Shown: piece after piece, positions 1 through 8,283 of the stretch | Layout of the letters: every line of letters starts with the position of its first letter | Position numbering within the stretch: the stretch's first letter is position 1 | DNA from: Pontibacterium sinense | GTDB taxonomy: Bacteria; Pseudomonadota; Gammaproteobacteria; Pseudomonadales; Balneatricaceae | Assembly: GCF_015209595.1 (NCBI RefSeq) | Contig: NZ_JADEYS010000020.1 | Span: forward strand, 36,190 to 100,189 | Direction of reading: 5' to 3' | DNA: 64,000 bases | Program-made: the position numbers and the translations under genes | The notes under the pieces: model-generated | Database searches by the model: none | What the model saw: the letters and a program-made list of their open reading frames with translations, nothing else | What the model was told of the DNA's origin: nothing

Positions 1-1
1 A

Positions 2-493
2 TTAGCTTAAAAGGGTCTCAGACAGCTTCGTGATTTTGTCACCTAAGGCGCCAACATTCCGGGCAAGTTCACGTGTCAGATTTAGCAGTAAGATACCGAA
101 GGCCTGAGATCGCACCTCATGCATTTGATAAAACTGACTAGAAGAGATTTCCAACAAGATACTGTCCTGCTTGGCAATCGCTGTACTATAGCGATCATGC
201 AACGCGATCATCGCTGAAAAGCCAACATGCTCCCCTGCTCCACATAGCCGGGTTAACACAAGCTGGGTTTGAAGCGGGCGAAAGCTTGAAAGGCAACCGG
301 TCAACACAATATAGAATTCATCGACACGATCTCCCGCTTCGAAGAGAATTTCTCCCTCGTCCAATCGCACTATGCTGCCGTTACGCAGCAGCCAGTCGAC
401 GGCTTCTTCCGATAATGCACCAAACGTAGCCAATCCCGTGAAATAATCTAGTGGCAATTCACTTAAGAGTACGTCGGGATCAATCGGGTGCAT
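2..493 (-). CDS. Stand-alone cyclic-nucleotide-binding-domain (Crp-type sensor) protein
   Basis: This 163-aa protein is complete: its TAA stop is at bases 2-4 and its ATG at 493 is preceded by a GAAGGTGG-like ribosome site. The sequence reads as one cyclic-nucleotide-binding beta-barrel: residues ~40-100 show a GEILFEAGD entry, a DEFYIVLTGCL strand pair and a GEHVGFSAMI loop where Crp-type proteins have their phosphate-binding cassette. A C-terminal helix (~125-160) ends the protein, and there is no helix-turn-helix, so it is not a classical DNA-binding Crp/Fnr factor. A paralogue of the same architecture lies at 17988-18491. Ligand and partner are unknown. It may act as a sensor subunit, but that is inference. 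It runs away from the neighbouring exporter gene with about 70 bp between them. Confidence 0.8.
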   Translation of the reverse strand: MHPIDPDVLLSELPLDYFTGLATFGALSEEAVDWLLRNGSIVRLDEGEILFEAGDRVDEFYIVLTGCLSSFRPLQTQLVLTRLCGAGEHVGFSAMIALHDRYSTAIAKQDSILLEISSSQFYQMHEVRSQAFGILLLNLTRELARNVGALGDKITKLSETLLS

Positions 494-563
494 AAACCAC
501 CTTCTGCGTATTTAAGTACTTGATGTAAAAAATATAGCAGCGCCAAAAACGTACCGCCTGACT

Positions 564-1316
564 TCAGGGCCAAAGCAATCCGAAGGACTTATAAAAGAGA
601 TGGATCGCCGCGAACATCATGGCCACACGCACAACTTTATAAATCAGGTCATCACTCACCTTCCCCATCAGTTTGCTACCAACGACAGTACCGAGTATTC
701 CAGTCAGCATCATCAGCATACAGATCATAAACCAGCGCTCCATAGGGAAGCCGATGCTGTAAAACGCCGAGAGTTTCATCACGTTCAAACCCAGCATACA
801 CACTGTCATAGAACCGATAAACTGAAGCTTCTGGAGCTCAAATCGCCCCAAAATACTAGCTATTGCCGGGCCGGGGGCGCCAACAAAAAAGGCAATAAAA
901 GCGGTTGTTGATCCGGCAAACGATAAGCTTAACGTTGAGCGCCCTACAGGAACGCCCTTCGGCTTCCATGCTGAGTAAAGCAAGAAACCGCCTAACACCA
1001 TGGATAACGTAGCGGCGTTAATCTGATCAAACAGTAACATCGCAATAACCGTTCCAGGAATTGCCCCCACAAGGTATTTTGTACTGATCGCGTAGTCAGC
1101 ATGCTGCCGGTAGATATACATTCGTGATAGCAACGAACCCATCTGTACTAAACCGATAACAGCGATCAGTTCTTTAATCGGCACAAACACTGACAGCAAA
1201 ATTACCATTAGGATGCCGCCGCCAAACCCCACCAGTGCAGAGATGACACCCGCGAAGAAACTAATCAACGGAAAGAGAATATATTCTCCTTCCAATCCAT
1301 ACAGCGCAGCGCTCAT
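564..1316 (-). CDS. TauE/SafE-family sulfur-anion exporter
   Basis: A 250-aa polytopic inner-membrane protein with about eight hydrophobic segments. The N-terminal part carries the glycine-rich VGFGGGILM signature typical of TauE/SafE (DUF81) permeases, repeated as a weaker FFVGAPGP motif in the second half, as expected from the internal duplication of the family. Members export sulfite, sulfoacetate or related anions. The gene is divergent from tctCBA and the sulfatase at 5066-6505, with a shared 538-bp control region. A role in exporting sulfate or sulfite released from a sulfated substrate is plausible but inferred; the real substrate cannot be read from the sequence. The ATG at 1316 is the first in frame. 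Confidence 0.85.
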   Translation of the reverse strand: MSAALYGLEGEYILFPLISFFAGVISALVGFGGGILMVILLSVFVPIKELIAVIGLVQMGSLLSRMYIYRQHADYAISTKYLVGAIPGTVIAMLLFDQINAATLSMVLGGFLLYSAWKPKGVPVGRSTLSLSFAGSTTAFIAFFVGAPGPAIASILGRFELQKLQFIGSMTVCMLGLNVMKLSAFYSIGFPMERWFMICMLMMLTGILGTVVGSKLMGKVSDDLIYKVVRVAMMFAAIHLFYKSFGLLWP

Positions 1317-1854
1317 TTAATTCCATCCAAAAGAAGATACAACAGACATGTGGCAGGTCGGGAGCGGCAAGTGCGTGATATCAGTCACGCATATTCAGCC
1401 CCGGTGATCAGGCTCGTCCGACAGTGGACGGTTATTTGCAGACTAACCAATGCACGTCTATCGAAAAAATAGGAAATAGCTATAGCTACTATCGTTTTTT
1501 TGTATATGTAAGTATGAAATCAGACGGGCACAATGACGGTATAGAGTTACACTTTAGTGGGTTGTCGGCGTGTAAAATTGGTTATAGCTGAGTGAATACT
1601 AGTTCTATATTTTTCCTCTAACACCAAGTGTTCTATAACGGGTTAGGAGCAGCACAGCCCTTTTGTCCTATGAGATAGAGCTAAACAAGCATGTCATATA
1701 AAAATCTTATACGCAGGATATCAATATAGTATTTCTTGCACATACAACACATTTGATAATTTAGAGCTGTAGCTGGGGGAGACCCACTAGCGTGACCCTG
1801 GCCCTAATTGAAAAACCTCTCTGACCAAATAATAAAATTAAAGGGGATAACTCC
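1317..1854. promoter_or_regulatory. Divergent control region, TauE-family gene / tctCBA
   Basis: 538 bp without a gene, AT-rich towards tctC. It must hold promoters for both the exporter (minus) and tctC (plus). A purine-rich AGGGG ribosome site lies just before the tctC ATG. I could not pick a convincing -35/-10 pair or operator. Confidence 0.5.
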
Positions 1855-2805
1855 ATGAACCTGCGCAAAACAATTAGAACAAGTGTGTCCTGTCTGGCAT
1901 TGGCACTCGCCAGCTCAACCGCACTCGCCGCAGATTTCCCAGAACGTCCTGTAAACTTGATCGTTGGCTATAAAGCGGGTGGCGGTGTTGATACCTATGC
2001 GCGTGCTTTAGCTAAAGTCGCTCAACCTCATCTCGACGGTCAACCAATTGTGGTTGTAAACAAACCCGGTGGTGGCGGCCTGATTGGCGGTCGTTTTGTC
2101 GCTGACCAGCCACCGACTGGCTACTCCCTGTACCTATCCTCTGCCGGCTCCATGGTATTGCGTAATCTGGTGAAGCCTCAGGTTGTCTCTACTAATGATT
2201 TCAAGATGGTCGCCACCATCGGTGAACTGACTGCCGGTGTCTTCGTCCCTGCCTCTTCTCCAATCAAAACCTTGCCTGAATTGGTTGCTAAGATTAAAGA
2301 ATCCGGCAGTAAAATGCGCTGGGGACACACGGGTCGCGGTAATGTATGGCACGTTGCAGGCGTTGGCATGCTGAATAAGAACGAGCTGAAATCCAAAGAT
2401 ATCCCGTTTAAGGGCGGCTCAGCTGTACGCTCCGCGCTAATCAGTAGCCAGATTGATTTTGGCATTATCGGTGCTCACCTCGGCCGTGGCTTTGAAGACG
2501 ATATCCGCCTGTTGGCAGTACTGTCTGACGAACGTCACCCCGCGGTACCTGACACTGAGACCGCAAAGGAGCTGGGAGTCGCATTCACCAAAGTATCTTC
2601 TCCGATCATAGTGATGGCACCGAAGCGAGTGAACGACAAGACAGTTCAGCAGCTATCTGACGCCGTTTCGAAAATGGTTAACGATAAAGAATACTCCGCC
2701 GTCATGACCAAAGCAGGCCTGCCCGTTGCAAAGCTGAATGCAGCTGAAACAACCACTCTGGTAGAAAATGCGAAAGTCGACTGGAAATCTCTGGTAGGAA
2801 AATAA
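1855..2805 (+). CDS. tctC: TTT-family periplasmic solute receptor (TctC)
   Basis: A 316-aa secreted binding protein of the tripartite tricarboxylate transporter family. A Sec signal peptide (KTIRT basic start, hydrophobic LALALASSTA core) ends at an ALA-ADF cleavage site near residue 25. The mature start contains the family's FPERPVNLIVGYKAGGGVD segment, followed by VVVNKPGGGGLIGG, the loop that coordinates a carboxylate ligand in Bug/TctC proteins. It is the first gene of tctC-tctB-tctA, with 3 bp to tctB. The family binds carboxylates and sometimes aromatic or amino-acid ligands. The downstream sulfatase suggests a sulfated or sulfonated substrate here, which is inference. Confidence 0.92.
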   Translation: MNLRKTIRTSVSCLALALASSTALAADFPERPVNLIVGYKAGGGVDTYARALAKVAQPHLDGQPIVVVNKPGGGGLIGGRFVADQPPTGYSLYLSSAGSMVLRNLVKPQVVSTNDFKMVATIGELTAGVFVPASSPIKTLPELVAKIKESGSKMRWGHTGRGNVWHVAGVGMLNKNELKSKDIPFKGGSAVRSALISSQIDFGIIGAHLGRGFEDDIRLLAVLSDERHPAVPDTETAKELGVAFTKVSSPIIVMAPKRVNDKTVQQLSDAVSKMVNDKEYSAVMTKAGLPVAKLNAAETTTLVENAKVDWKSLVGK

Positions 2806-2808
2806 GCA

Positions 2809-3336
2809 ATGAATACAAGCGACCTGAGCTCTTCAGATCGCCAGGCGCGCAAAACTGCGCGCCATGATCTGGCGACAGGCCTTGCGATTTTGGCACTGGC
2901 AGGATTTCTGTTTATCGAATCTCTCGATATTCCAGTTGACCTCGAGGATGCGGGCTTAAGTGCGCGTTTCTTCCCACAAGCCATTTGCGGCCTGATGGCG
3001 GTACTCGGAGCGATCCTTGCGTTTAACGGCGCCCGTGGTCAATCAGCACCGGACGATAAAACTACATTTGACGGTAAAATTTTTATATCGAAGGTTCTGC
3101 CTTTATCTGTATTGAGTTTTGCATACGTATGGCTGTTTCAACTCTTCGGTTACACCACAGCAACACTGATCACGGTGTACATCGGCAGTTATTTGTTTGG
3201 CGTGCGTGGTAAGGCATTTCTACTGCTGTCGCCGATCATGTCTCTGCTGTTCTATTACCTGTTCTTTGGTCTCATGGGCGTGTTCGAGCCACCCGCAGAG
3301 ATCTTTGATGTCATGGTTTATCTGAAAAATTTGTAA
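2809..3336 (+). CDS. tctB: TTT-family small membrane subunit (TctB)
   Basis: A 175-aa protein with four predicted membrane helices (residues ~23-40, ~63-80, ~98-120, ~140-165), the usual topology and size of TctB subunits. It starts 3 bp after the tctC stop, has an AGGA ribosome site inside the end of tctC, and is followed 11 bp later by tctA, so the three are one transcription unit. TctB proteins are poorly conserved. The call rests on size, topology and position between tctC and tctA as well as the typical C-terminal GVRGKAF and YYLFFGLMGV segments. Confidence 0.9.
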   Translation: MNTSDLSSSDRQARKTARHDLATGLAILALAGFLFIESLDIPVDLEDAGLSARFFPQAICGLMAVLGAILAFNGARGQSAPDDKTTFDGKIFISKVLPLSVLSFAYVWLFQLFGYTTATLITVYIGSYLFGVRGKAFLLLSPIMSLLFYYLFFGLMGVFEPPAEIFDVMVYLKNL

Positions 3337-3347
3337 CGGTATCGATT

Positions 3348-4865
3348 ATGGATTTAATTAACGGCTTTATTACAATTTTTTCCTCGCCGATCACCATGTT
3401 ATTTATAGTCATGGGTTCGGTGCTGGGTGTCGTGGTAGGTGCAGTACCAGGTCTGACTGCATCCGCAGCGATCGCCATGCTGGTTCCGATCACCTATTAC
3501 ATTGATCCGCTTTCTGCACTGGCATTCCTCTATGTCATTGGTAAAGCAGGTCGCTTTGGCGGCTCAATTTCAGCCATTCTGTTTAATACGCCAGGGACGA
3601 CAGCAGCGGCCGCTACCATTCTGGATGGCCACCCGATGACCCAAAAAGGTCAGGCGGGTAAAGCACTGAAAACGGCCTCCATTTCCTCCGCAATTGGCGA
3701 CTTTACCGGTGAAATCCTGCTGATTTGTGGTGCTCTGACCATCGCTACTTTTACCAAGCAACTGGGGCCACCCGAGTATTTCGCAATCTATGTATGTGCA
3801 TTCCTGATTATCGGCAGCGTTATCTCCAGTTCCGTACTGAAAGGCATTGTCTCTACGCTGTTTGGTGCATCGCTGGCGATGATCGGCCTCGATCCAATCA
3901 CGTCAGAACCCCGTTTTACTTTCGGCACAATTGAGCTTTATAACGGCCTGTCTTTGGTTCCCCTGCTGATCGGTTTGTTCGTGATCTCTGAAGTATTTAC
4001 ACAGGCTTCACACGATCACTCCAAGGATGGACGTCACGATACGATAAAGGCCAAAAACCCAGATGACGACCATCTGTCCATGGCAGAAGTTAAACGCTGC
4101 TTACCATTTATTGGTAAAGGTTCAGCAATCGGCTCAGTTGTCGGACTGTTACCCGGTGTGGGGTCTGCGGTTGCGTGCTTTGTGGCTTATGGCGAAGGTC
4201 GTCGTAAAGCGAAGAATGGCGACAAGTGGGGCACCGGTGTCATCGAAGGTATTGCCGCGCCTGAATCTGCCAACAATGCGGTATCAGGACCAAGCATGAT
4301 CCCATTGCTCGCACTGGGTGTGCCAGGTAGCACCATCGCAGCCATGCTGTTGGGTGTGTTTATGATCCACGGTATTCAGGTTGGTCCGCAGATTTTCGAA
4401 ACCTCCGGCGATATCGTATACGGTCTGTTTGCAGCGGGCTTGATCGGCATTGTGCTCTACTTCCTGATTGGCTGGTTTGGTAGTGCGTTCATTGGTCGCC
4501 AGATCGATAAAGTACCACCTATTATGATCTACCCATCTATTCTGGCGGTCGCGTGTGTCTCGGCTTACACCGCACGCTCCAGTCTGTTTGATGTGGGTCT
4601 TGCATGTTTATTCGGTGTCATCGGATATCTGATGCGTGTCACTAACCTAAGCACCGCAGCGGCAGTGATTGCGTTTGTATTAGCTCCGGGCGCAGAACAG
4701 GCCCTACGTCAATCATTACTGCTGAGCGACAACGGTTTTGCCATCTTTATGGACCGCCCTGTTGCCCTCGCGTTCTTTGCTATTCCGGTATTTGCCATCT
4801 CCCTGCGTATCTACTCCAGAATGCGCAGTGAAAAAACTCCGGCGGAAATGCTGGATACCGCGTAA
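3348..4865 (+). CDS. tctA: TTT-family large permease subunit (TctA)
   Basis: A 505-aa integral membrane protein with about eleven hydrophobic segments. It carries the strongly conserved TctA blocks: VVGAVPGLTASAAIAML near residue 30, FGGSISAILFNTPGT near 80 with the DGHPM turn, and LPGVGSAVA plus PESANNAVSGPSMIPLLALGVPG in the second half. These repeated glycine/proline motifs form the ion- and substrate-translocating core. Third gene of the tctCBA operon. After its stop a perfect 14-bp stem-loop (4890-4934) precedes the sulfatase, so the sulfatase may be read through at a reduced level or have its own promoter. Confidence 0.94.
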   Translation: MDLINGFITIFSSPITMLFIVMGSVLGVVVGAVPGLTASAAIAMLVPITYYIDPLSALAFLYVIGKAGRFGGSISAILFNTPGTTAAAATILDGHPMTQKGQAGKALKTASISSAIGDFTGEILLICGALTIATFTKQLGPPEYFAIYVCAFLIIGSVISSSVLKGIVSTLFGASLAMIGLDPITSEPRFTFGTIELYNGLSLVPLLIGLFVISEVFTQASHDHSKDGRHDTIKAKNPDDDHLSMAEVKRCLPFIGKGSAIGSVVGLLPGVGSAVACFVAYGEGRRKAKNGDKWGTGVIEGIAAPESANNAVSGPSMIPLLALGVPGSTIAAMLLGVFMIHGIQVGPQIFETSGDIVYGLFAAGLIGIVLYFLIGWFGSAFIGRQIDKVPPIMIYPSILAVACVSAYTARSSLFDVGLACLFGVIGYLMRVTNLSTAAAVIAFVLAPGAEQALRQSLLLSDNGFAIFMDRPVALAFFAIPVFAISLRIYSRMRSEKTPAEMLDTA

Positions 4866-4889
4866 TACAGTATTAACCGGTACCACCCC

Positions 4890-4934
4890 GGCAGCAGATT
4901 TTACGATTACGCCCAATCATTAAAATCTGCTGCC
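4890..4934 (+). terminator. Strong stem-loop between tctA and the sulfatase
   Basis: Perfect 14-bp inverted repeat: GGCAGCAGATTTTA at 4890-4903 and its complement at 4921-4934, with a 17-nt loop. No T tract follows, so it may be an attenuator or 3'-end stabiliser of the tctCBA mRNA instead of a full intrinsic terminator. Confidence 0.6.
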
Positions 4935-5065
4935 ACCCTCACCCGACTTATAAAAACGATAAATCCAACCTATCAGGAAGCAACAAATGTCCCCTGAGGG
5001 GAGCGCTTTGCCTGCAATCTGCTCCTGTCAGTTGCTGCGCCTGTTTAACTACTAGGTAACAACCG

Positions 5066-6505
5066 ATGACTACGAAAAATATGATCGTCATTATGTCTGA
5101 CGAGCACGCGAACAAAATCATTGGAAGCCACGGCCACCCATTCATTAAAACACCCAATATGGATAAGCTGGCCGCTGAAGGTTGCCGTTTCACCTCCGCT
5201 TACACCAACTCCCCCATTTGCCTGCCGGGCCGGGCCGCATTTGCAACAGGCCGTTATGTGAACGAAACAGGCTATTGGGACAACGCGCATCCGTACGAAG
5301 GAGCCATCGATAGCTGGGGCCACGTCATTCAGCGCAAAGGGGTGAAATCTGTTTCCATTGGTAAGCTGCACTACCGCAATGAAACCGATGATGTTGGCTT
5401 CGACGAACAGATCCTACCCATGCATGTGGTCGGTCAGAAAGGCGATATTCTGGGCTCTGTGCGTGACGATCTGCCCCGCCGGATGAAGTGCAAATCCATG
5501 TCGGATCAAATCGGTCCCGGCGAAAGCTCCTACACCCGCTACGACCGCAACATCACGGACCTGTCTTGTAAGTGGCTGGAAGAGAATGCCAATGACGGTC
5601 CGTTCGTACTTTACGTTGGGCTGGTTGCACCTCACTTTCCGTTGATCGCACCAGAAGCCTTCTACAACCTGTACAAAGATATGGATATCCCAATGCCAAA
5701 AGCATATGAGATCTCCGAACGTCCCGATCACGGTTGGTTAAATCAGTGGCGTAAATGCTGGATTCATGATGAATTTTTCGACGACGAGAAAGTACTGGTC
5801 GCACTGAAGAGTTACTACGGTCTGGTATCTTTCCTTGATGACAACATCGGTAAAATCCTGGCATCGCTTGAAGCATCCGGCGTCGCGGGTGAAACCGAAG
5901 TGATCTACACCTCAGATCATGGCGACAACATGGGCGCACGTGGACTTTGGGGTAAATCCACTTTCTTCGAAGAAGCCGCCGGTATCCCGATGATCGTAAA
6001 AGGCCCCGATATTGAAGCGGGAACCGTATGTGAGACACCTGTCACACTGGTCGATGTTGCTTCCACAATTTGTGAAGAGATCGCCTTAGAGACGCCAGCA
6101 AACTGGCCTGGCTTCTCGCTGAATAAGCTAGCTGCTGAACCCTATGACGAGGAACGCACAGTTTTTGCCGAATACCATGCGGCGGGAGCCATCAGTGGTG
6201 CCTTTATGCTGCGCAAAGGTCAGTATAAGTACATCCACTATGTTGGTTTCGAACCTCAGTTGTTTGATTTGAATGCCGACCCGGAAGAGATGAACGATAT
6301 CGCAGGTCTGCCCGAACATGCGGAACGTATCGCCCAGTTCGAAACAGAGCTGAGTGCCATCTGTGATCCGGAAGAAGTGGATGCGCGAGCAAAACAGGAT
6401 CAGAAAAAGCTGGTCGATGAAAACGGCGGCCGTGAAGCAATCGTATCTAAAGGCGGCTTTGGCGCGACACCTGCCCCGGGTGACAATGCCGAGTTTCGCT
6501 CCTAG
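5066..6505 (+). CDS. Formylglycine-type sulfatase
   Basis: A 479-aa hydrolase of the alkaline phosphatase/sulfatase superfamily without a signal peptide, so probably cytoplasmic. The activation motif is ICLPGRAAFATGRY: Cys52-x-Pro-x-Arg56 is the CxPxR signature converted to formylglycine. Metal-ligand motifs are visible at the start (SDEHANK, residues 11-17) and later (SDHGDNMG near ~290 with GLWGKS following). Length fits choline-sulfatase or phosphonate monoesterase-like members. It follows tctCBA by 200 bp on the same strand, with the TauE-family exporter divergent upstream, so it probably desulfates the transported solute. Choline-O-sulfate and aryl sulfates are both possible; phosphonate ester hydrolysis is an alternative. 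Confidence 0.88.
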   Translation: MTTKNMIVIMSDEHANKIIGSHGHPFIKTPNMDKLAAEGCRFTSAYTNSPICLPGRAAFATGRYVNETGYWDNAHPYEGAIDSWGHVIQRKGVKSVSIGKLHYRNETDDVGFDEQILPMHVVGQKGDILGSVRDDLPRRMKCKSMSDQIGPGESSYTRYDRNITDLSCKWLEENANDGPFVLYVGLVAPHFPLIAPEAFYNLYKDMDIPMPKAYEISERPDHGWLNQWRKCWIHDEFFDDEKVLVALKSYYGLVSFLDDNIGKILASLEASGVAGETEVIYTSDHGDNMGARGLWGKSTFFEEAAGIPMIVKGPDIEAGTVCETPVTLVDVASTICEEIALETPANWPGFSLNKLAAEPYDEERTVFAEYHAAGAISGAFMLRKGQYKYIHYVGFEPQLFDLNADPEEMNDIAGLPEHAERIAQFETELSAICDPEEVDARAKQDQKKLVDENGGREAIVSKGGFGATPAPGDNAEFRS

Positions 6506-6537
6506 CATTCAGAGCTAGTCAAACTGTTACCCAACCC

Positions 6538-6581
6538 AAAGGCCTGCGCTATTCACTTCCCTACAGCGTCAGGCCTTTTTT
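6538..6581. terminator. Bidirectional terminator between convergent genes
   Basis: Stem AAAGGCCTG-n-CGCT (6538-6550) pairs with AGCG-n-CAGGCCTTT (6565-6577). A T run follows on the plus strand and an A run precedes it, so it serves both the sulfatase and the convergent GFA gene, whose stop codon it overlaps. Confidence 0.8.
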
Positions 6582-6979
6582 GTATCCGGCACACCTGCCT
6601 CATATTGCACGACGCCCTCTGGGATCACTTCCCAACTGGCTTTCGAACCCACATAGATATGCCTGCCAATCTCAATCTGCGGATCACCGTTGACACAACC
6701 CAGTGTGACACCCTGTACTTCACCGTTATAAACCCCACACAGCGTCGAACCACATTGACGACAGAAGCGAAATCCAAAACCGTGCTCACCGACATAGGAC
6801 GTCAGCAGGTGCTCGCCTGATATCCATTTAAACTGACTGGGCGTCACTAGCGCATAGCTCGAAGCCTGTGAGCTAAATGCCTTGCGACAACGCGAGCAGT
6901 GGCACGAGCGGGCATCAAATAACTTGCCATTAATTTGGTACCGGACGTCTCCGCAAAAGCATTCACCCGTAATGACCAC
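6569..6979 (-). CDS. GFA-family (CENP-V type) zinc protein
   Basis: About 136 aa. It shows the glutathione-dependent formaldehyde-activating (GFA/CENP-V) cysteine pattern: GECFCGDVRY at the start, then SCHCSRCRKAF, then FRFCRQCGSTL. Together these provide the zinc-binding cysteines of this beta fold. The family includes Gfa, which forms S-hydroxymethylglutathione, but many members have no known reaction, so formaldehyde metabolism is only a possibility. I prefer the GTG at 6979 as start because a GGAG ribosome site lies 6 nt upstream; an in-frame TTG at 6991 would add four residues. It converges on the sulfatase and follows the NTF2-like gene on the same strand. Confidence 0.85.
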   Translation of the reverse strand: MVITGECFCGDVRYQINGKLFDARSCHCSRCRKAFSSQASSYALVTPSQFKWISGEHLLTSYVGEHGFGFRFCRQCGSTLCGVYNGEVQGVTLGCVNGDPQIEIGRHIYVGSKASWEVIPEGVVQYEAGVPDTKKA

Positions 6980-7058
6980 ATCACTCTCCAAGGGATTAAC
7001 ATCGTATTCAGAAGGTTAAAAACGAAGGGAAACCGCCGTTAGGCTCCCACCGCATAAC

Positions 7059-7478
7059 TTATGCCCACCCCAACTGCTGAAGGCTGATTGTATCGTTCCA
7101 GATCTTCGTCATCTGTCGAATGAGTTTACCGTCAAATTGCATGACGTAAACATAATCGGCCTCGATGGTATTACCGGTTGGCTCACCCGGACCGCCCGGT
7201 CCTGTTTGGGTACCGTGAAACACGGCATAAGCCGCTACACATTGCCGCTCTTCATCCACAGCAAAGAAGCGCAAATCATAGTGTCCATCAGGTATAGGAG
7301 TGAACAGACCTTTCATCCATTCTGTATACCCTTCCAGGGTATCTATATCAGCAAGCACGGCTGTCTGAGCCGAAAATCCGGCATCAGGGTGACAGTAAGC
7401 TTTGCATACGTCCCACCCCTTTCCGTCTTCACATGCTTCAAAAAACAACTTAGCTTGTTCAAGAATATCGCTCATCAT
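7059..7478 (-). CDS. NTF2-like (SnoaL-type) protein
   Basis: A 139-aa single-domain protein. The pattern FFEACEDGKGWDVCKAYCHPDAGFSAQ, then a YTEWMKGLF helix and DLRFFAVDEERQCVAAYAVFHGTQTGPGG, is that of SnoaL/NTF2-like alpha+beta barrels in which substrates bind a conical pocket. A GAGGA ribosome site precedes two adjacent ATG codons at 7478 and 7475. Function unknown: such proteins range from polyketide cyclases to uncharacterised stress proteins. It is 67 bp upstream of the GFA gene and may be cotranscribed. Confidence 0.75.
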   Translation of the reverse strand: MMSDILEQAKLFFEACEDGKGWDVCKAYCHPDAGFSAQTAVLADIDTLEGYTEWMKGLFTPIPDGHYDLRFFAVDEERQCVAAYAVFHGTQTGPGGPGEPTGNTIEADYVYVMQFDGKLIRQMTKIWNDTISLQQLGWA

Positions 7479-7812
7479 CTATTCCTCAGTTTCGTTGCTG
7501 TTCGCTCTGAAGCGCTCCCTGCTTTATCTAAATTAGTTTGGAAGTAATGCTTGAACTACCGAACAGAGAAGTGAGGACCAAACCAACGTGTACAACACAT
7601 CGATTTGATCGATCCTTAGAGAAATATTAGAAGAAAGAACAAGAAATAAACTGCGTAACGCGAGCTTATTGTATTCGTGCAGGGTTCCAGGCAAAAAATC
7701 CGACGTATCACACAACTTAATCGGGCATTAAATTGTCTGTACCGCGCTGTATCCGAAGAGTTAGCGGCAGGCTGCGTTGAAGCAAATACAAAACACTGAC
7801 TGCACAATCTGA
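7479..7812. other. Gene-free spacer upstream of the NTF2-like gene
   Basis: 334 bp between two minus-strand genes. Only short unsupported reading frames are present. It probably contains the NTF2-like gene's promoter and the 3' end of the DUF3422 unit; I see no clear hairpin terminator. Confidence 0.4.
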
Positions 7813-8283
7813 TCACGCCTGAATCTGCAGGTAGTTACCTAAAAGAGGATCTAACAGCTGACGAGGTGTAGAGTCACAATCACTCGGGATCCACCAGACA
7901 GCAACGCTCCCTGAATGTATGCCATCAAAAAGCCCCACCAACCAGTAATCGTTAGGCTTTATAAGCGAACAATGATCTGTCACGACCAACATATAGCGCA
8001 TAGTCGCCAGGTTACTACGCATGGTAATTGTCTGCTCAGACGATACCCGCACCTCAGTGGATTCACGGTGCGGCATCTGATCGACGTACAATGAGAATCC
8101 TAGACCCTCTAGCTGTATGATCACAGCGGGCAGTACATCCGGGTCGGAATGACGGAATAGCAGGTAAATATCCGGACCACTGCTCGCGGGTTCATTATCT
8201 GTTGTGCAATCTACGGGACAACGTAGCTGTTCAGCAACCTGCTGTAGAGAACGGTAACGCTCAGGCCGGACTCCCCTACTCAT
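7813..8283 (-). CDS. Small protein with weak TIR-like fold pattern, partner of DUF3422 gene
   Basis: A 156-aa protein that I do not recognise with certainty. Its start overlaps the end of the DUF3422 gene by 8 bp, so the two are translationally coupled. From residue ~38 the order of segments resembles a TIR domain: a strand plus acidic turn (DIYLLFRHSDPD), an amphipathic helix, a strand GFSLYVDQ, and later YMLVVTDH followed by NDYWLVGLF. In true TIR enzymes a glutamate sits in the helix after the last of these; here the equivalent stretch has no glutamate, so NAD-cleaving activity would be doubtful. No signal peptide or membrane helix. The TIR relation is a hypothesis only; the operonic link to DUF3422 is seen directly. 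Confidence 0.7.
   Translation of the reverse strand: MSRGVRPERYRSLQQVAEQLRCPVDCTTDNEPASSGPDIYLLFRHSDPDVLPAVIIQLEGLGFSLYVDQMPHRESTEVRVSSEQTITMRSNLATMRYMLVVTDHCSLIKPNDYWLVGLFDGIHSGSVAVWWIPSDCDSTPRQLLDPLLGNYLQIQA

Noticed and set aside
7616..7816. Short minus-strand frames in the 7.5-7.8 kb spacer
   Set aside because: Overlapping short frames without ribosome sites or motifs; treated as non-coding.
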